Assembly: GCA_964551035.1 (NCBI GenBank)
Contig: CAZKBK010000003.1
Coordinates: forward strand, 1 to 64,000
Origin: Chryseosolibacter sp964551035
Lineage (GTDB): Bacteria > Bacteroidota > Bacteroidia > Cytophagales > Cyclobacteriaceae
Length of the DNA stretch: 64,000 nucleotides
Direction of reading: 5' to 3'
Within the stretch, counting starts at the first letter, position 1, and every line of letters starts with the position of its first letter. The notes under the pieces are model-generated. The model was given only the letters and a program-made list of their open reading frames with translations. It did no database searches and had not been told where the DNA came from. The translations under genes and the position numbers were made by a program. This document shows positions 36,997 to 45,858 of this stretch, one piece after another.

Positions 36997-38429
36997 ATCG
37001 CGACAGTGGCGATCAGGGGACAAGCCCGCGAATCGAGAACGTTCACGCGCACCTTGCTCGCCCGTGTCGGCCCGACCTTCACAATTCGTTTATACCCGAT
37101 CGTTGTCCCTTCCGCAATTTTCGTCCACGCCGCTCCCCCCCACGCTTCCACACTGAATGAGCGCACGCGCTGCCCGAGGCGGATGTGTTCCTGCATCACG
37201 ACGTAGTTGATATCCTTCGGTTCGCCAAAGTCAATGGTCAGACTTCCGGAGACCACATCATCGTCGGTGGCCCAGTAGGTATCGGTATCATTGTCCAGTG
37301 CCATTCCGGCGCCGTAGGCCGCGTCATCGCCCCTCACGTTTGTCGTTGTCGCGGCTGCACCCAATGCGAGGTTCGTCGCGAAGGCGTCATCCAGCATTTT
37401 TCGCCAGGCCCGTAGGGCCGCGACATCGCGCGGATGAAGCCTGCCGCGTTTATCCGGGGGCACATTCAGCAGCAACGTTGAACCCCTCCCTACGGAGGTG
37501 AGGTAGATGTCGAAGAGTGTTTCCGGCGACTTCACCAGCGAGTCCTCACGTTCGTGATAAAACCATCCGGGACGGATCGACACATCGACTTCCGCGGGAA
37601 TCCAATGGGTGCCCGCTTCATTGCCCGTACCCAGCAACCTTTCAATTCCGGGTTTCCCCGCGAAGAGCGTATCGGGTGTGATCATGTTCCAATTGGTCTC
37701 GCCGGCAATGCCCCGCTCATTTCCCACCCAGCGCACACCGGGGCCGGCATCGCTGAAAAAGATCACGTCAGGTTGAAGGTCCTTTACCATCGCCAATGTT
37801 CCCGGCCAGTCGTAGTATCGGGCGCCGTCGATGGAGCGCTTTTCATTTGCGCCCCCGTAGTATCCTGTTCCGCCATTTGCACCGTCAAACCACATCTCGA
37901 ACACAGGTCCGTAGTTCTCAAAAATTTCGCGGAGCTGGTTCCGGTAGTAAGTGATGTACTCGGGGTGCCCATACTTCGGATGGTTCCTGTCCCACGGCGA
38001 AAGGTATACGCCGAACTTCAGGCCGTACTCCCGACAGGCATCCGACACGGCTTTGACCACGTCGCCGTCACCGTCCATGAACGGGCTGTTTTTAACCGAA
38101 TGCCCGGTATACTTGCTGGGCCAGAGGCAGAATCCGTCGTGATGTTTGCAGGTGAGGATGATGCCCTTGAACCCCGCGTCCTTCAGCGTCGACACCCATT
38201 GCCCCGCGTTGAAGTCAGTGGGGTTAAAGACGGCAGGGTGCTCGTCACCCATGCCCCATTCCAAATCGGTGAACGTATTTGTGGTGAAGTGGATGAAGGC
38301 GTTCATTTCCATTTCATGCCACCGCATCTGTGCGGGCGACGGCACGGGCAGCACCGGTTGAGGCGGATCAGCCCGTCGGCACGAGAACAATGCGGTTGTG
38401 ATGCCAACAATGAGCAGCGCGGTTTTCAT
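36990..38429 (-). CDS. Alpha-L-fucosidase-like GH29 with C-terminal F5/8-type domain
   Basis: LLIVGITTALFSC is a lipoprotein signal. The catalytic barrel (residues about 35-350) has WHEMEMNAFIHFTTNTF, LTCKHHDGFCLWPSKYT, GVYLSPWDRN and FEMWFDGANGG, which carries the likely nucleophile Asp. Residues 370-475 form a discoidin-like beta-sandwich (NDTDTYWATDDD, LTIDFGEPKDINYVV) that usually binds sugars. It would remove fucose, which occurs on rhamnogalacturonan side chains and xyloglucan. It faces uxaB with a 7-nt overlap of stop regions and has its own promoter, so its link to the pectin locus is by position only. Confidence 0.92.
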   Translation of the reverse strand: MKTALLIVGITTALFSCRRADPPQPVLPVPSPAQMRWHEMEMNAFIHFTTNTFTDLEWGMGDEHPAVFNPTDFNAGQWVSTLKDAGFKGIILTCKHHDGFCLWPSKYTGHSVKNSPFMDGDGDVVKAVSDACREYGLKFGVYLSPWDRNHPKYGHPEYITYYRNQLREIFENYGPVFEMWFDGANGGTGYYGGANEKRSIDGARYYDWPGTLAMVKDLQPDVIFFSDAGPGVRWVGNERGIAGETNWNMITPDTLFAGKPGIERLLGTGNEAGTHWIPAEVDVSIRPGWFYHEREDSLVKSPETLFDIYLTSVGRGSTLLLNVPPDKRGRLHPRDVAALRAWRKMLDDAFATNLALGAAATTTNVRGDDAAYGAGMALDNDTDTYWATDDDVVSGSLTIDFGEPKDINYVVMQEHIRLGQRVRSFSVEAWGGAAWTKIAEGTTIGYKRIVKVGPTRASKVRVNVLDSRACPLIATVAIY

Positions 38430-38530
38430 AGTACCGGCAATATAAAAAATGGATTACAACTAAGAACGGTCCTGGCGGCAGGCACAAGCAAGGGGCATGG
38501 ATTTTTAACCGTCGCGGCAAATGCCGAAAT

Positions 38531-38767
38531 ATGAAAAGCGATAAAGAAGATAAAGAAAAAAAAATACGGGAGCCTTTTCCCCCGGAACAGGCGCCGAACC
38601 CACCTCAGGTAATCGATCCCAGCCCTAAAAAGGAGCGAAATGAACCGGACAAGCCAGTAGAAAATCCCGAGGCAAGGGAAAATCGCGGCAAGCCGTCCCC
38701 GGAAGAATCCCCGAAGAACAAGCTACTCAGTGAAGATACGGAGATCGATGATGATACCACGATCTGA
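38531..38767 (+). CDS. Small proline- and charge-rich protein (78 aa)
   Basis: The frame MKSDKEDKEKKIREPFPPEQ to IDDDTTI has no hydrophobic segment and is dominated by Pro, Glu, Lys, Asp and Asn, so it is probably disordered and cytoplasmic. It lies divergently from the GH29 gene and about 120 nt before the ClC gene, in a gap otherwise free of coding potential. I recall similar proline-rich short proteins in related Bacteroidota, but no function is known to me. Its composition resembles the short products at 42512 and 56869. Confidence 0.6.
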   Translation: MKSDKEDKEKKIREPFPPEQAPNPPQVIDPSPKKERNEPDKPVENPEARENRGKPSPEESPKNKLLSEDTEIDDDTTI

Positions 38768-38891
38768 TTGGCAGCAGGACAACGTCGAAGCCTAAGCTGC
38801 AGTTGCTGTTGAAGGCAGTCAGGATGTCAAAAAAAGCCCGGCTGGCGAAGGGAGTTCATTCGAATCCCTATCTTCGGGTTTTGATTTCCAC

Positions 38892-40667
38892 ATGTTTGCC
38901 TCGATACACGGATTTCTTCAAAAGCCTATCTTCTTCCTCAAGGACAAGCTTACAGAGCGTCAGTTCCTGATCTTTTCGAGCATACTGGTTGGACTTACCA
39001 GTGGTATCGCCGGCGTCATCCTGAAGTACGCTGTTCATCTCATCGCCGCCCAGATCGACCGCTATGCGCGCAGCCACGACAACTTTGTGTTGTTTGCGTT
39101 GCTGCCCCTCGCTGGTCTTGTGCTCACGGTGGCATTTGTCAGGTATGTACTCAAGAACAGGCTCCACAAGGGAAGCGCCGAGATTGTGTATGCCGTAACG
39201 AAAAAATCCAGTCGCATCGCGCCACGGGAAACCTATGCGCATGTTGTGACGAGTGGAATCACGGTCGGCTTCGGCGGATCGGTGGGACTGGAGTCACCCA
39301 TGGTGAGCACCGGCGCTGCGATCGGTTCCAACTACGGCAGCGCTTACGAACTCAGTTACAAGGACCGCACCATTCTCCTGGCCTGCGGCGCAGCCGCCGG
39401 CATAGCCGCTGCCTTTAATTCGCCCATCGCCGGCGTGCTGTTTGCCGTCGAAGTGATCCTCGCCGAAGTGAGTGCCGCGGCATTCATCCCCCTCATTATT
39501 TCCGCGGCATCGGGCGCCCTGATGTCGAAGATCATTCTTGAAGAAGGGGCCACGCTTTCCTTTTCCCTTCAACAGCCCTTCAACTACTACAACCTGCCCT
39601 GGTACATCCTGTTGGGCATAATCGCCGGGTTGGTCTCGCTCTATTACACGTGGGTTTTTCAATGGATTGAGCATTCCATGTTGCGGATGCGGAATGCCTG
39701 GATAAAGGCCCTTTCGGGCGGGGTCTTGTTGTTCGTGCTCATCTTGCTCTTCCCACCGCTTTTCGGAGAGGGATACGATACCATTAAGGCCCTCGCCACG
39801 CTGAATCCCGGCCATCTCGTGCAGACGTCGGTGTTAAGCCCATTGATCCAATCCGAAGGGCACCTCCTCGCTTTCCTCGGCGCGCTGATTTTTCTCAAAT
39901 CCATCGCCACAGGCATTACCCTTTCAAGCGGAGGCAACGGCGGGAACTTCGGCCCTTCCCTTTTTGTCGGCGCTTACCTCGGTTTTGCATTCGCCCGGCT
40001 TCTTAAACTTATCGGATTCGAGAACATCCCCGAGAGCAACCTTACCCTTGTGGCCATGGCCGGGATCCTCAGCGGCGTTTTTTACGCGCCACTCACGGCA
40101 ATCTTCCTTATTGCTGAAATCACCGGTGGCTATGAACTGATGATCCCGCTCATGATCGTCTCGTCGCTCAGTCTGCTCATCGCCCATTACTTCGAACCGC
40201 TGTCTATGGAATCACGTCGCCTCGCCGCCCGTCACAACCTCAGCGTCGTCAACCGGGACCAGTTTCTGCTGAGTAAACTTGATCTGACGGACATGATCGA
40301 AAGGAATTTTTCCGTCGTCAGCCCCAACGATGACCTCCGGTCACTCATCAAGACGATAGCATCCTCCAGCAGGAACCAGTTCCCCGTGGTCGACCCAAAC
40401 GACAAACTCGTAGGCATCGTCCACATGGATAACATAAGAGAAAGGATCTTTAATCCCATCCAGGACTACCGCGTCGAAGTCAGCGAACTCATGAAGAAGC
40501 CGCTCGCCGTCATCGACATCAATGAAAACCTGCACAAGGTTCTTCAGAAATTCGAGGACACCCGGCAGTGGAACCTTCCCGTAACGGACCGCGGCAAATA
40601 CGTCGGCTTCGTCTCAAAATCAAGCATCCTTAGCAGGTACAGGAATGAACTACTGGATTCCGTATAA
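38892..40667 (+). CDS. ClC-family chloride transporter/channel with CBS pair
   Basis: About eleven membrane helices span residues 25-430. ClC selectivity-filter motifs are present: FGGSVGLESPMV, which keeps the gating Glu of the usual GREGP loop, AAAFNSPIAGVLFAVE, and SSGGNGGNFGPSLFVGA for the GxFxP loop. Residues about 455-585 form two CBS domains (FSVVSPNDDLRSLIKTI; PLAVIDINENLHKVLQKF), a cytosolic regulatory unit that often binds nucleotides. It moves chloride across the inner membrane; whether as a channel or H+ antiporter is not decided by sequence alone. The gene stands alone. Confidence 0.93.
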   Translation: MFASIHGFLQKPIFFLKDKLTERQFLIFSSILVGLTSGIAGVILKYAVHLIAAQIDRYARSHDNFVLFALLPLAGLVLTVAFVRYVLKNRLHKGSAEIVYAVTKKSSRIAPRETYAHVVTSGITVGFGGSVGLESPMVSTGAAIGSNYGSAYELSYKDRTILLACGAAAGIAAAFNSPIAGVLFAVEVILAEVSAAAFIPLIISAASGALMSKIILEEGATLSFSLQQPFNYYNLPWYILLGIIAGLVSLYYTWVFQWIEHSMLRMRNAWIKALSGGVLLFVLILLFPPLFGEGYDTIKALATLNPGHLVQTSVLSPLIQSEGHLLAFLGALIFLKSIATGITLSSGGNGGNFGPSLFVGAYLGFAFARLLKLIGFENIPESNLTLVAMAGILSGVFYAPLTAIFLIAEITGGYELMIPLMIVSSLSLLIAHYFEPLSMESRRLAARHNLSVVNRDQFLLSKLDLTDMIERNFSVVSPNDDLRSLIKTIASSSRNQFPVVDPNDKLVGIVHMDNIRERIFNPIQDYRVEVSELMKKPLAVIDINENLHKVLQKFEDTRQWNLPVTDRGKYVGFVSKSSILSRYRNELLDSV

Positions 40668-40729
40668 AAAGTACCAGCCGGGTCGAAGGAGTCCGAGGGC
40701 GAGTCCCGTTCGCGCCAACCCGGCGTTGT

Positions 40730-41155
40730 TCAGCCCAGAGAAGCCGTATTAAACCAGTATTGAAAAAAAGAACCTATCCTTTCACGAACGCCTTCATTGG
40801 TGTGCGGCTTGAGGATCACCGACGCCGCGCCTTCGGCATAACATTCACGCACGAGGTGTGCCGGCATCGCGGTACTCAGCACCACCACGGGAATGTGGCG
40901 GCACGCCTCGTCGGCCTTGATACGCCGAAGCACAGCTACGGTAGGCATTGGAAAACTGTGATATGCCAGCAGCATCACAGCGGGCAGTCCCTCCCTCCGG
41001 CTTTTCATTTCGTCAAGCCGGCGAAAGAAGTCGTTGGTATCCGTCGCGAACTGAAGATCGGCGTCGTATCGGTTCTCCTGGAAGGTGGCACGGGTGATCA
41101 ACTGATCATCCTCGTCGTGTTCCAGCATGAGGATCGTTTGTGGCATATGTATCAT
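40730..41155 (-). CDS. Stand-alone receiver domain lacking the phospho-acceptor Asp
   Basis: The 141-aa protein is a single CheY-like domain with no output domain. The acidic pocket (LEHDEDDQ near residue 11), the Ser/Thr site (VVVLSTAMP) and the Lys (VILKPH) are all there. At the phosphorylation site, where relatives read LLDLNMP, this one reads MLLAYHSFP: Ala replaces the acceptor Asp, and the MP that normally follows is changed. It is therefore probably a pseudo-receiver working without phosphorylation. It lies 94 nt downstream of a normal stand-alone receiver (41250-41651) in the same direction. An alternative start is the ATG at 41146. Confidence 0.88.
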   Translation of the reverse strand: MIHMPQTILMLEHDEDDQLITRATFQENRYDADLQFATDTNDFFRRLDEMKSRREGLPAVMLLAYHSFPMPTVAVLRRIKADEACRHIPVVVLSTAMPAHLVRECYAEGAASVILKPHTNEGVRERIGSFFQYWFNTASLG

Positions 41156-41249
41156 GGTCGTTTACCCTGACCTTCCGCATGGCGGCAAGTAAAGCAAAAA
41201 ATATCCAAGCAAACGACATTGGCATGTACCGAATTCGTCGTTTTCATGA

Positions 41250-41651
41250 TCATGGCCAGTTCACGCCCGCGTCGGCAATCGCTTTGAGAAACTGGTTGAT
41301 GCCCACCGGCTTTGCAAGATATCCGTTCGGTTTCAGGTCGAACGACTCCACATAAGCCTTACCGGCCTCGAGCGATGATACCAACACGATCACGGGGATG
41401 CCGTCCTTCGCGGGGTCATTTTTTAGCCGTTGCAGAACCTGGATGCCATCGACTTTGGGCATTCTCAGATCCAGGAGAATCAATGCAGGGTATTCACTTT
41501 CCTTGCCGTACAGGAATTGAAGGGCCGCTTCGCCATCGCCTAAATGCACGATGTTCGCATCAGGTTCGTGTATCCTGATGATGGCCATGACAAACTCGGC
41601 ATCATCGGGATCGTCTTCGATGAGCAATATCGTTTGGGGGGCATCGTTCAT
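41250..41651 (-). CDS. Stand-alone response-regulator receiver domain
   Basis: The ATG at 41651 gives MNDAPQTILLIEDDPDDAEF; in-frame ATGs at 41666 and 41681 are also possible. All receiver residues are present: the acid pair EDD, the acceptor Asp in LILLDLRMPKVDG, Ser in VLVSS, and Lys in YLAKPVG. No output domain, so it should act through protein contacts, as is common for receivers that pair with soluble hybrid kinases such as those encoded nearby. It is the upstream partner of the degenerate receiver. Confidence 0.9.
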   Translation of the reverse strand: MNDAPQTILLIEDDPDDAEFVMAIIRIHEPDANIVHLGDGEAALQFLYGKESEYPALILLDLRMPKVDGIQVLQRLKNDPAKDGIPVIVLVSSLEAGKAYVESFDLKPNGYLAKPVGINQFLKAIADAGVNWP

Positions 41652-41843
41652 TCGTCCGTCACTCATGCGAAATTTCCTCAAAACTCATTTCTTTCCTAGC
41701 CGGGCGATGTCTTTTTTAAGGGGGAACCCCATAAAAGTTGGCACATCAAAACGCGTCCCCGAAATCCGATGCTGAATCAGGTGAGCGGCTCCCGATCAAA
41801 AAAGGCACGGTATTTTTTGAATTCTCCATTAAAAAGCATTGCC

Positions 41844-42515
41844 ATGGACCGCATTAAGGCAGCAATCATCTATTATAGTTCGACAGGGGCCAACCATCAG
41901 ATGGCGCTGTGGGCGCGCGAGGGAGCCGAGCAAGCCGGCGCTGAAACACGCGTCCGCAAGGTCGCCGAACTTGCTCCTGCGGAAGCGATTCAGTCGAATC
42001 CCGCCTGGAAAGCGCATATCGAGAAGACCGATGACGTTGAAACGGCAGGGCTGGGCGATCTCGAATGGGCAGACGTTATTATTTTCAGCGCGCCGACCCG
42101 ATACGGAAACCTGCCCGCACAAATGAAACAATTCCTCGACTCGACCGGCCCGCTGTGGACAAAAGGCAAGTTGGCGAATAAAATAGTCACTGCCATGTCG
42201 AGTGCCATGAACCCGCACGGCGGCCAGGAAGCGACCGTGCTGAACTTCTATACCACCATGTACCACTGGGGAGCGATTGTGGTCGCACCCGGTTACACCG
42301 ATCCGGTTCGATTCGCTACCGGTGGTAACCCGTACGGAACCAGCGTCGCTGTTGACGAAAAGGGAAACATGAAAGAAGATATTCGTGAAGGCGTGTTGCA
42401 TCAGGCAGGGCGCGCGGTCACGGTGGGTATGTGGCTGAAGAACGGGTCCAGCAACGGCGAAGCCGTCGACAGCGAAAAGACGCAACAGAAACAACGCGAA
42501 CTAAAAGAAGCATGA
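41844..42515 (+). CDS. WrbA-like NAD(P)H:quinone oxidoreductase / flavodoxin-fold protein
   Basis: The ATG at 41844 begins MDRIKAAIIYYSSTGANHQM, whose YSSTG loop is the FMN-phosphate site. Further family motifs are ADVIIFSAPTRYGNLPAQMK and GGQEATVLNFYTTMYHWGAI. The 223-aa length fits a WrbA-like enzyme with a hydrophilic C-terminal extension. These flavoproteins reduce quinones by two electrons and protect from oxidative stress. The TGA stop overlaps the ATG of the small gene 42512-42694, so the two are probably translated together. Confidence 0.9.
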   Translation: MDRIKAAIIYYSSTGANHQMALWAREGAEQAGAETRVRKVAELAPAEAIQSNPAWKAHIEKTDDVETAGLGDLEWADVIIFSAPTRYGNLPAQMKQFLDSTGPLWTKGKLANKIVTAMSSAMNPHGGQEATVLNFYTTMYHWGAIVVAPGYTDPVRFATGGNPYGTSVAVDEKGNMKEDIREGVLHQAGRAVTVGMWLKNGSSNGEAVDSEKTQQKQRELKEA

Positions 42516-42694
42516 GTCACCCGAAGGACAAAATCGAAGAGCAAAAGCAGGCAAATGTGCCGGACGGTGACACGCGTCCCGACCATCAGGAAGACGCGTG
42601 GGCTGCCGAAAAAAAGGTACGCGATCGCGAAAAACTGTCGACCGAAAGGCGCGCCGACGTAAATACGCTCGAAGACTTCAAAGACGCAAAGTAG
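42512..42694 (+). CDS. Small hydrophilic protein coupled to the WrbA-like gene (60 aa)
   Basis: The ATG at 42512 overlaps the upstream TGA. The product begins MSHPKDKIEEQKQANVPDGD and is about half charged residues with no hydrophobic segment, so it is likely disordered or a lone helix. Its four-base overlap with the flavoprotein gene supports its being real and co-expressed. I do not recognise a named family; a hydrophilin or stress role is a guess from composition and neighbour. Confidence 0.6.
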   Translation: MSHPKDKIEEQKQANVPDGDTRPDHQEDAWAAEKKVRDREKLSTERRADVNTLEDFKDAK

Positions 42695-42767
42695 CGGGAT
42701 GGATCCTTGCGCGGCATGCAATTTTTATTTTTGGTATGCTGCCACAAGGGCATAAACATCTCCGTCA

Positions 42768-43088
42768 ATGATAAAAGGATTCACCCTGATTCGCGGTCTG
42801 GTCTTCGTCGCGCTATTAGTTGTTACAGTACCATCTTATTCCAAGCCCAGCCCTCTTGCCGCGGGGTCGCCGACTACCCCGGCGACAGCACATCGCGCCC
42901 AGCTGTTGAAGGATCGTCTCGAGGAAATCCGCGCGATGGATATGAAGGAACTCTCCCGAAAGGAAAGGAAGGCCCTCCGGCGAGAGGTCAGGGTGATCCG
43001 CCAGGAATTAACGCAAATCAGCGGAGGCGTGTACCTCAGCGTTGGCGCGATCATCCTCATCGTGCTTTTGATTCTCCTTCTCGCATGA
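42768..43088 (+). CDS. Small membrane protein with basic linker (106 aa)
   Basis: Residues 1-25 form a signal peptide or anchor (LVFVALLVVTVPSYS). Residues 45-85 are a strongly basic, charged helix (MKELSRKERKALRREVRVIR), and the C-terminus is GGVYLSVGAIILIVLLILLL, a membrane helix. Similar short proteins ending in a GGVY-type membrane helix occur widely in Bacteroidota, with unknown function. It lies 73 nt after the small hydrophilic gene and ends 11 nt before the convergent amidase gene. Confidence 0.75.
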   Translation: MIKGFTLIRGLVFVALLVVTVPSYSKPSPLAAGSPTTPATAHRAQLLKDRLEEIRAMDMKELSRKERKALRREVRVIRQELTQISGGVYLSVGAIILIVLLILLLA

Positions 43089-43099
43089 AGGGACGGGCA

Positions 43100-44713
43100 T
43101 CAGGCCTTCACCAGCGTCGGATGAAAGTCCGGTGCTACGCGTTTGCGTGACGCCTGCTCATAGGCGTACGCGATGGCAATCAACAAGCCCTCATCATACG
43201 CTGCACCGAGAAACGTTAATCCCACGGGGAGTCCATCGACCAGGCCCATGGGTACGGAGATGTGTGGATACCCGGCGATAGCAGCAGGAGAATACATGCC
43301 ATATCCCGTGAAATGATCTCCATTCACGAGGTCCGTGCACCAGGATGGGCCATTGGTCGGCCCACAAATCGCGTCCAGTCTAAGCTCACCCAGGGTACTG
43401 TCAATTCCATTTCTGGTGACCGACAAGATCTTGTCCAGCGCATCGAGATACGCCTTACTCTGCAGGTCGCCCTTCGCCGCGCTGCTTTCAAGAATTTCCT
43501 GCTGGAAGTAAGGCATCGCCCGGTCCGCATGCTGCTTGTTGAAGGCGATCACATCCTTGAGCGACTTCACCGCGCCGTCGACGTTCGACAGGTATTTGTT
43601 GAGACCGTCCTTAAACTCAAATTGCAACACCGCATACTCCTCGGCGGAAACGCCTCGCACCTTTTCCCGAAAATCAACTTCCACCATTTCGGCGCCGCGC
43701 TTGCGCATTTCTTCAATGGCTTCTTTGAACAGCACGTCCACATCCTCATGCCCTTCCAGAAAAGATTTTTCCACGCCGATTCTTTTTCCCTGTAAGGCGT
43801 TCCCATCGAGGTATTTCGAATAGTCCGTATCCGCTTTGCCGCTGCTTTCGCGCGTCACCGGGTCTCCGTCATCAACGCCGGTCATGGCACCCAGCGCAAT
43901 TGCCGCGTCGGTAACCGTGCGGGCCATCGGGCCGGCCGTATCCTGCGTATGCGAGATCGGGATAATCCCGGAGCGACTCAGCAGACCCACCGTGGGTTTT
44001 ATTCCGACAACACCATTGATCGACGATGGACATGCAATGGATCCGTTGGTTTCCGTGCCGATGGCAAACGCACAAAGGTTGGCCGATACCGCCACGCCGG
44101 AGCCCGAACTCGACCCGCATGGGTTGCGGTCAAGCACATACGGATTTCGGGTTTGTCCACCCCGGCTGCTCCAACCGCTGCTGGATCGGGTCGACCGAAA
44201 GTTGGCCCATTCGCTCAGGTTGGTTTTTCCCAGCAAGACGGCGCCCGCTTCGCGCAGCTTTTGTACAATGAAAGCATCCCGTGTAGCGTGATGCCCTTCC
44301 AGCGCAAGAGAACCCGCCGTTGTCATCATTTTATCAGCGGTGTTGATGTTGTCCTTTACCATTACAGGAATACCGTGGAGGGGGCCCCGTACGTTCCCGT
44401 TGCGCCGCGCTTCGTCCATCTGGTCGGCGACTGCGAGCGCATCGGGATTCAGCTCGATGACAGAATTGAGCGAAGGTCCCGCCTTGTCGATGGCGGCAAT
44501 CCGTTCAAGGTACAGCTCCGCGATCTTACGCGCGGTGTACGTCCCCGATGCCATCGCCCGCCCAAGCTCCGGGATGGTCATCTCCTCAAGTTCAAAATCC
44601 GGCAACGCCGTGCCTTCGTCATGCCTGGACGACGTTTCGCAGGCGTTAAGAAAAAGCCCGGGCAGCACAAGCGCAGAGAGCGACGTGTTCCTGATAAAGA
44701 TTCTTCGGTTCAT
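43100..44713 (-). CDS. Amidase-signature enzyme, probable exported lipoprotein
   Basis: The ATG at 44713 gives MNRRIFIRNTSLSALVLPGL followed by FLNAC, a twin-Arg-like leader with a lipobox; the longer frame to 44836 lacks this. The 537-aa protein shows the amidase-signature Ser-cisSer-Lys centre: IPVMVKDNINTAD (Lys), NPCGSSSGSGVAVSANL (cis-Ser), and IGTETNGSIACPSS (nucleophile Ser). Such enzymes hydrolyse amides, often of amino acids, peptides or aryl amides; the substrate here is unknown. It lies divergently from the SGNH hydrolase gene. Confidence 0.9.
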   Translation of the reverse strand: MNRRIFIRNTSLSALVLPGLFLNACETSSRHDEGTALPDFELEEMTIPELGRAMASGTYTARKIAELYLERIAAIDKAGPSLNSVIELNPDALAVADQMDEARRNGNVRGPLHGIPVMVKDNINTADKMMTTAGSLALEGHHATRDAFIVQKLREAGAVLLGKTNLSEWANFRSTRSSSGWSSRGGQTRNPYVLDRNPCGSSSGSGVAVSANLCAFAIGTETNGSIACPSSINGVVGIKPTVGLLSRSGIIPISHTQDTAGPMARTVTDAAIALGAMTGVDDGDPVTRESSGKADTDYSKYLDGNALQGKRIGVEKSFLEGHEDVDVLFKEAIEEMRKRGAEMVEVDFREKVRGVSAEEYAVLQFEFKDGLNKYLSNVDGAVKSLKDVIAFNKQHADRAMPYFQQEILESSAAKGDLQSKAYLDALDKILSVTRNGIDSTLGELRLDAICGPTNGPSWCTDLVNGDHFTGYGMYSPAAIAGYPHISVPMGLVDGLPVGLTFLGAAYDEGLLIAIAYAYEQASRKRVAPDFHPTLVKA

Positions 44714-44910
44714 AGGATTGGGGTTCGGGTGGTGCCATATACGACCATGCGCATAAGGCAATGTAACAAAAGGTGCCGTGTTCACCCAAACCGTTCGCAT
44801 ACAAAAGGGCCGGTATTTGATATCCACCGGCGTCATTAAAATCCGGTTTCGCCTTGCTTCTTTGGCGTCACACCGTAATCTTTAGGGCACCACACTTTTA
44901 ACAGCTCGTC

Positions 44911-45615
44911 ATGAAGCGCATCCTTCTCCCCATCGCGGGACTCCTTTTGTCGATCGCATCCCTTGCGCAGGTCGAAACGTATTCCGACCTCACCAATCAA
45001 CACCTGTTTGACACGGTCCCGTACCTTCGACAACATCACGAAGAAAGGCTGACGAAATTCAGGAATACGCCGACGACTGCCGGGACGATCATTTTTCTGG
45101 GAAACAGCATCACGGAGGGCGGCGCATGGCACAAACTGACCGGCGATACGAACATCCTCAACCGCGGCATTGGCGGTGACATCACCTACGGCCTTCTTCA
45201 GCGACTCGACGAGGTGATGCGTCATGCGCCGTCCAAACTCTTTATTCTGATTGGGATCAATGACATCGCCAAGGACATTCCCGAGGCCGTTATCGCGCAC
45301 AACTGCGAAAGGATCATCCGCACGACCTTGCGTGAGCATCCCGGCACAAAGATCTACCTTCAAAGTATCCTGCCTGTGAACCCGGCATACCCTGGTTTTC
45401 CGCAACACTACAACAAAGCGCATGAGGTGGTGAGGACGAACACATTGTTGCGCGAGGTAGCCCGCACCACGGGCGTTCGTTTCATCGACCTTTATCCGTT
45501 TTTCTGTGACGACCAGCAGCACCTCGACCGCACATTGACGAGTGACGGCCTGCACCTGAACGAGAAGGGATATCAGCGCTGGATTGAGGTGCTGAAGTCG
45601 TTTAAGGCGCTGTAG
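44911..45615 (+). CDS. Secreted SGNH/GDSL hydrolase
   Basis: MKRILLPIAGLLLSIASLAQ is a signal peptide. The 234-aa protein has the SGNH blocks IIFLGNSITEGGAWH (nucleophile Ser), NRGIGGDIT, LFILIGINDIAKD and TSDGLHLNEKGYQRW (Asp-His). It belongs with the GDSL acyl- or acetylhydrolases that often act on acetylated sugars or lipids. It is not close in sequence to the CE12 enzyme at 22553. The gene appears to be monocistronic, 197 nt from the divergent amidase. Confidence 0.88.
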   Translation: MKRILLPIAGLLLSIASLAQVETYSDLTNQHLFDTVPYLRQHHEERLTKFRNTPTTAGTIIFLGNSITEGGAWHKLTGDTNILNRGIGGDITYGLLQRLDEVMRHAPSKLFILIGINDIAKDIPEAVIAHNCERIIRTTLREHPGTKIYLQSILPVNPAYPGFPQHYNKAHEVVRTNTLLREVARTTGVRFIDLYPFFCDDQQHLDRTLTSDGLHLNEKGYQRWIEVLKSFKAL

Positions 45616-45858
45616 TTCCAACTCCCGCTGGTCCTCCGCTCAACTCCGCGTAGCCCGCCATTCCGCGGCACGCTGGCATGAGCGGGCACGATTTTTTTAC
45701 CCGCGTCTTTTCGTGCCTTTCTGACCATGTTGTGGAGTTTTTTCTACCTGGGATTTCGAATTACAAAGATTCGCGTTATTCCCGTTATTTATGTCGGCGT
45801 TAACGTTTACATTGACTCCATTTCCCAGTAATTTAATAGTTGGATCAATTTCCTCGCA

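Noticed and set aside
40678..40726. A possible terminator after the ClC gene (GCCGGGT / ACCCGGC)
   Set aside because: The stem is short, the loop is very long and no T-run follows.
44733..44760. A -24-like TGGCAC upstream of the amidase gene on the minus strand
   Set aside because: There is no TTGC or similar -12 element at the required spacing.
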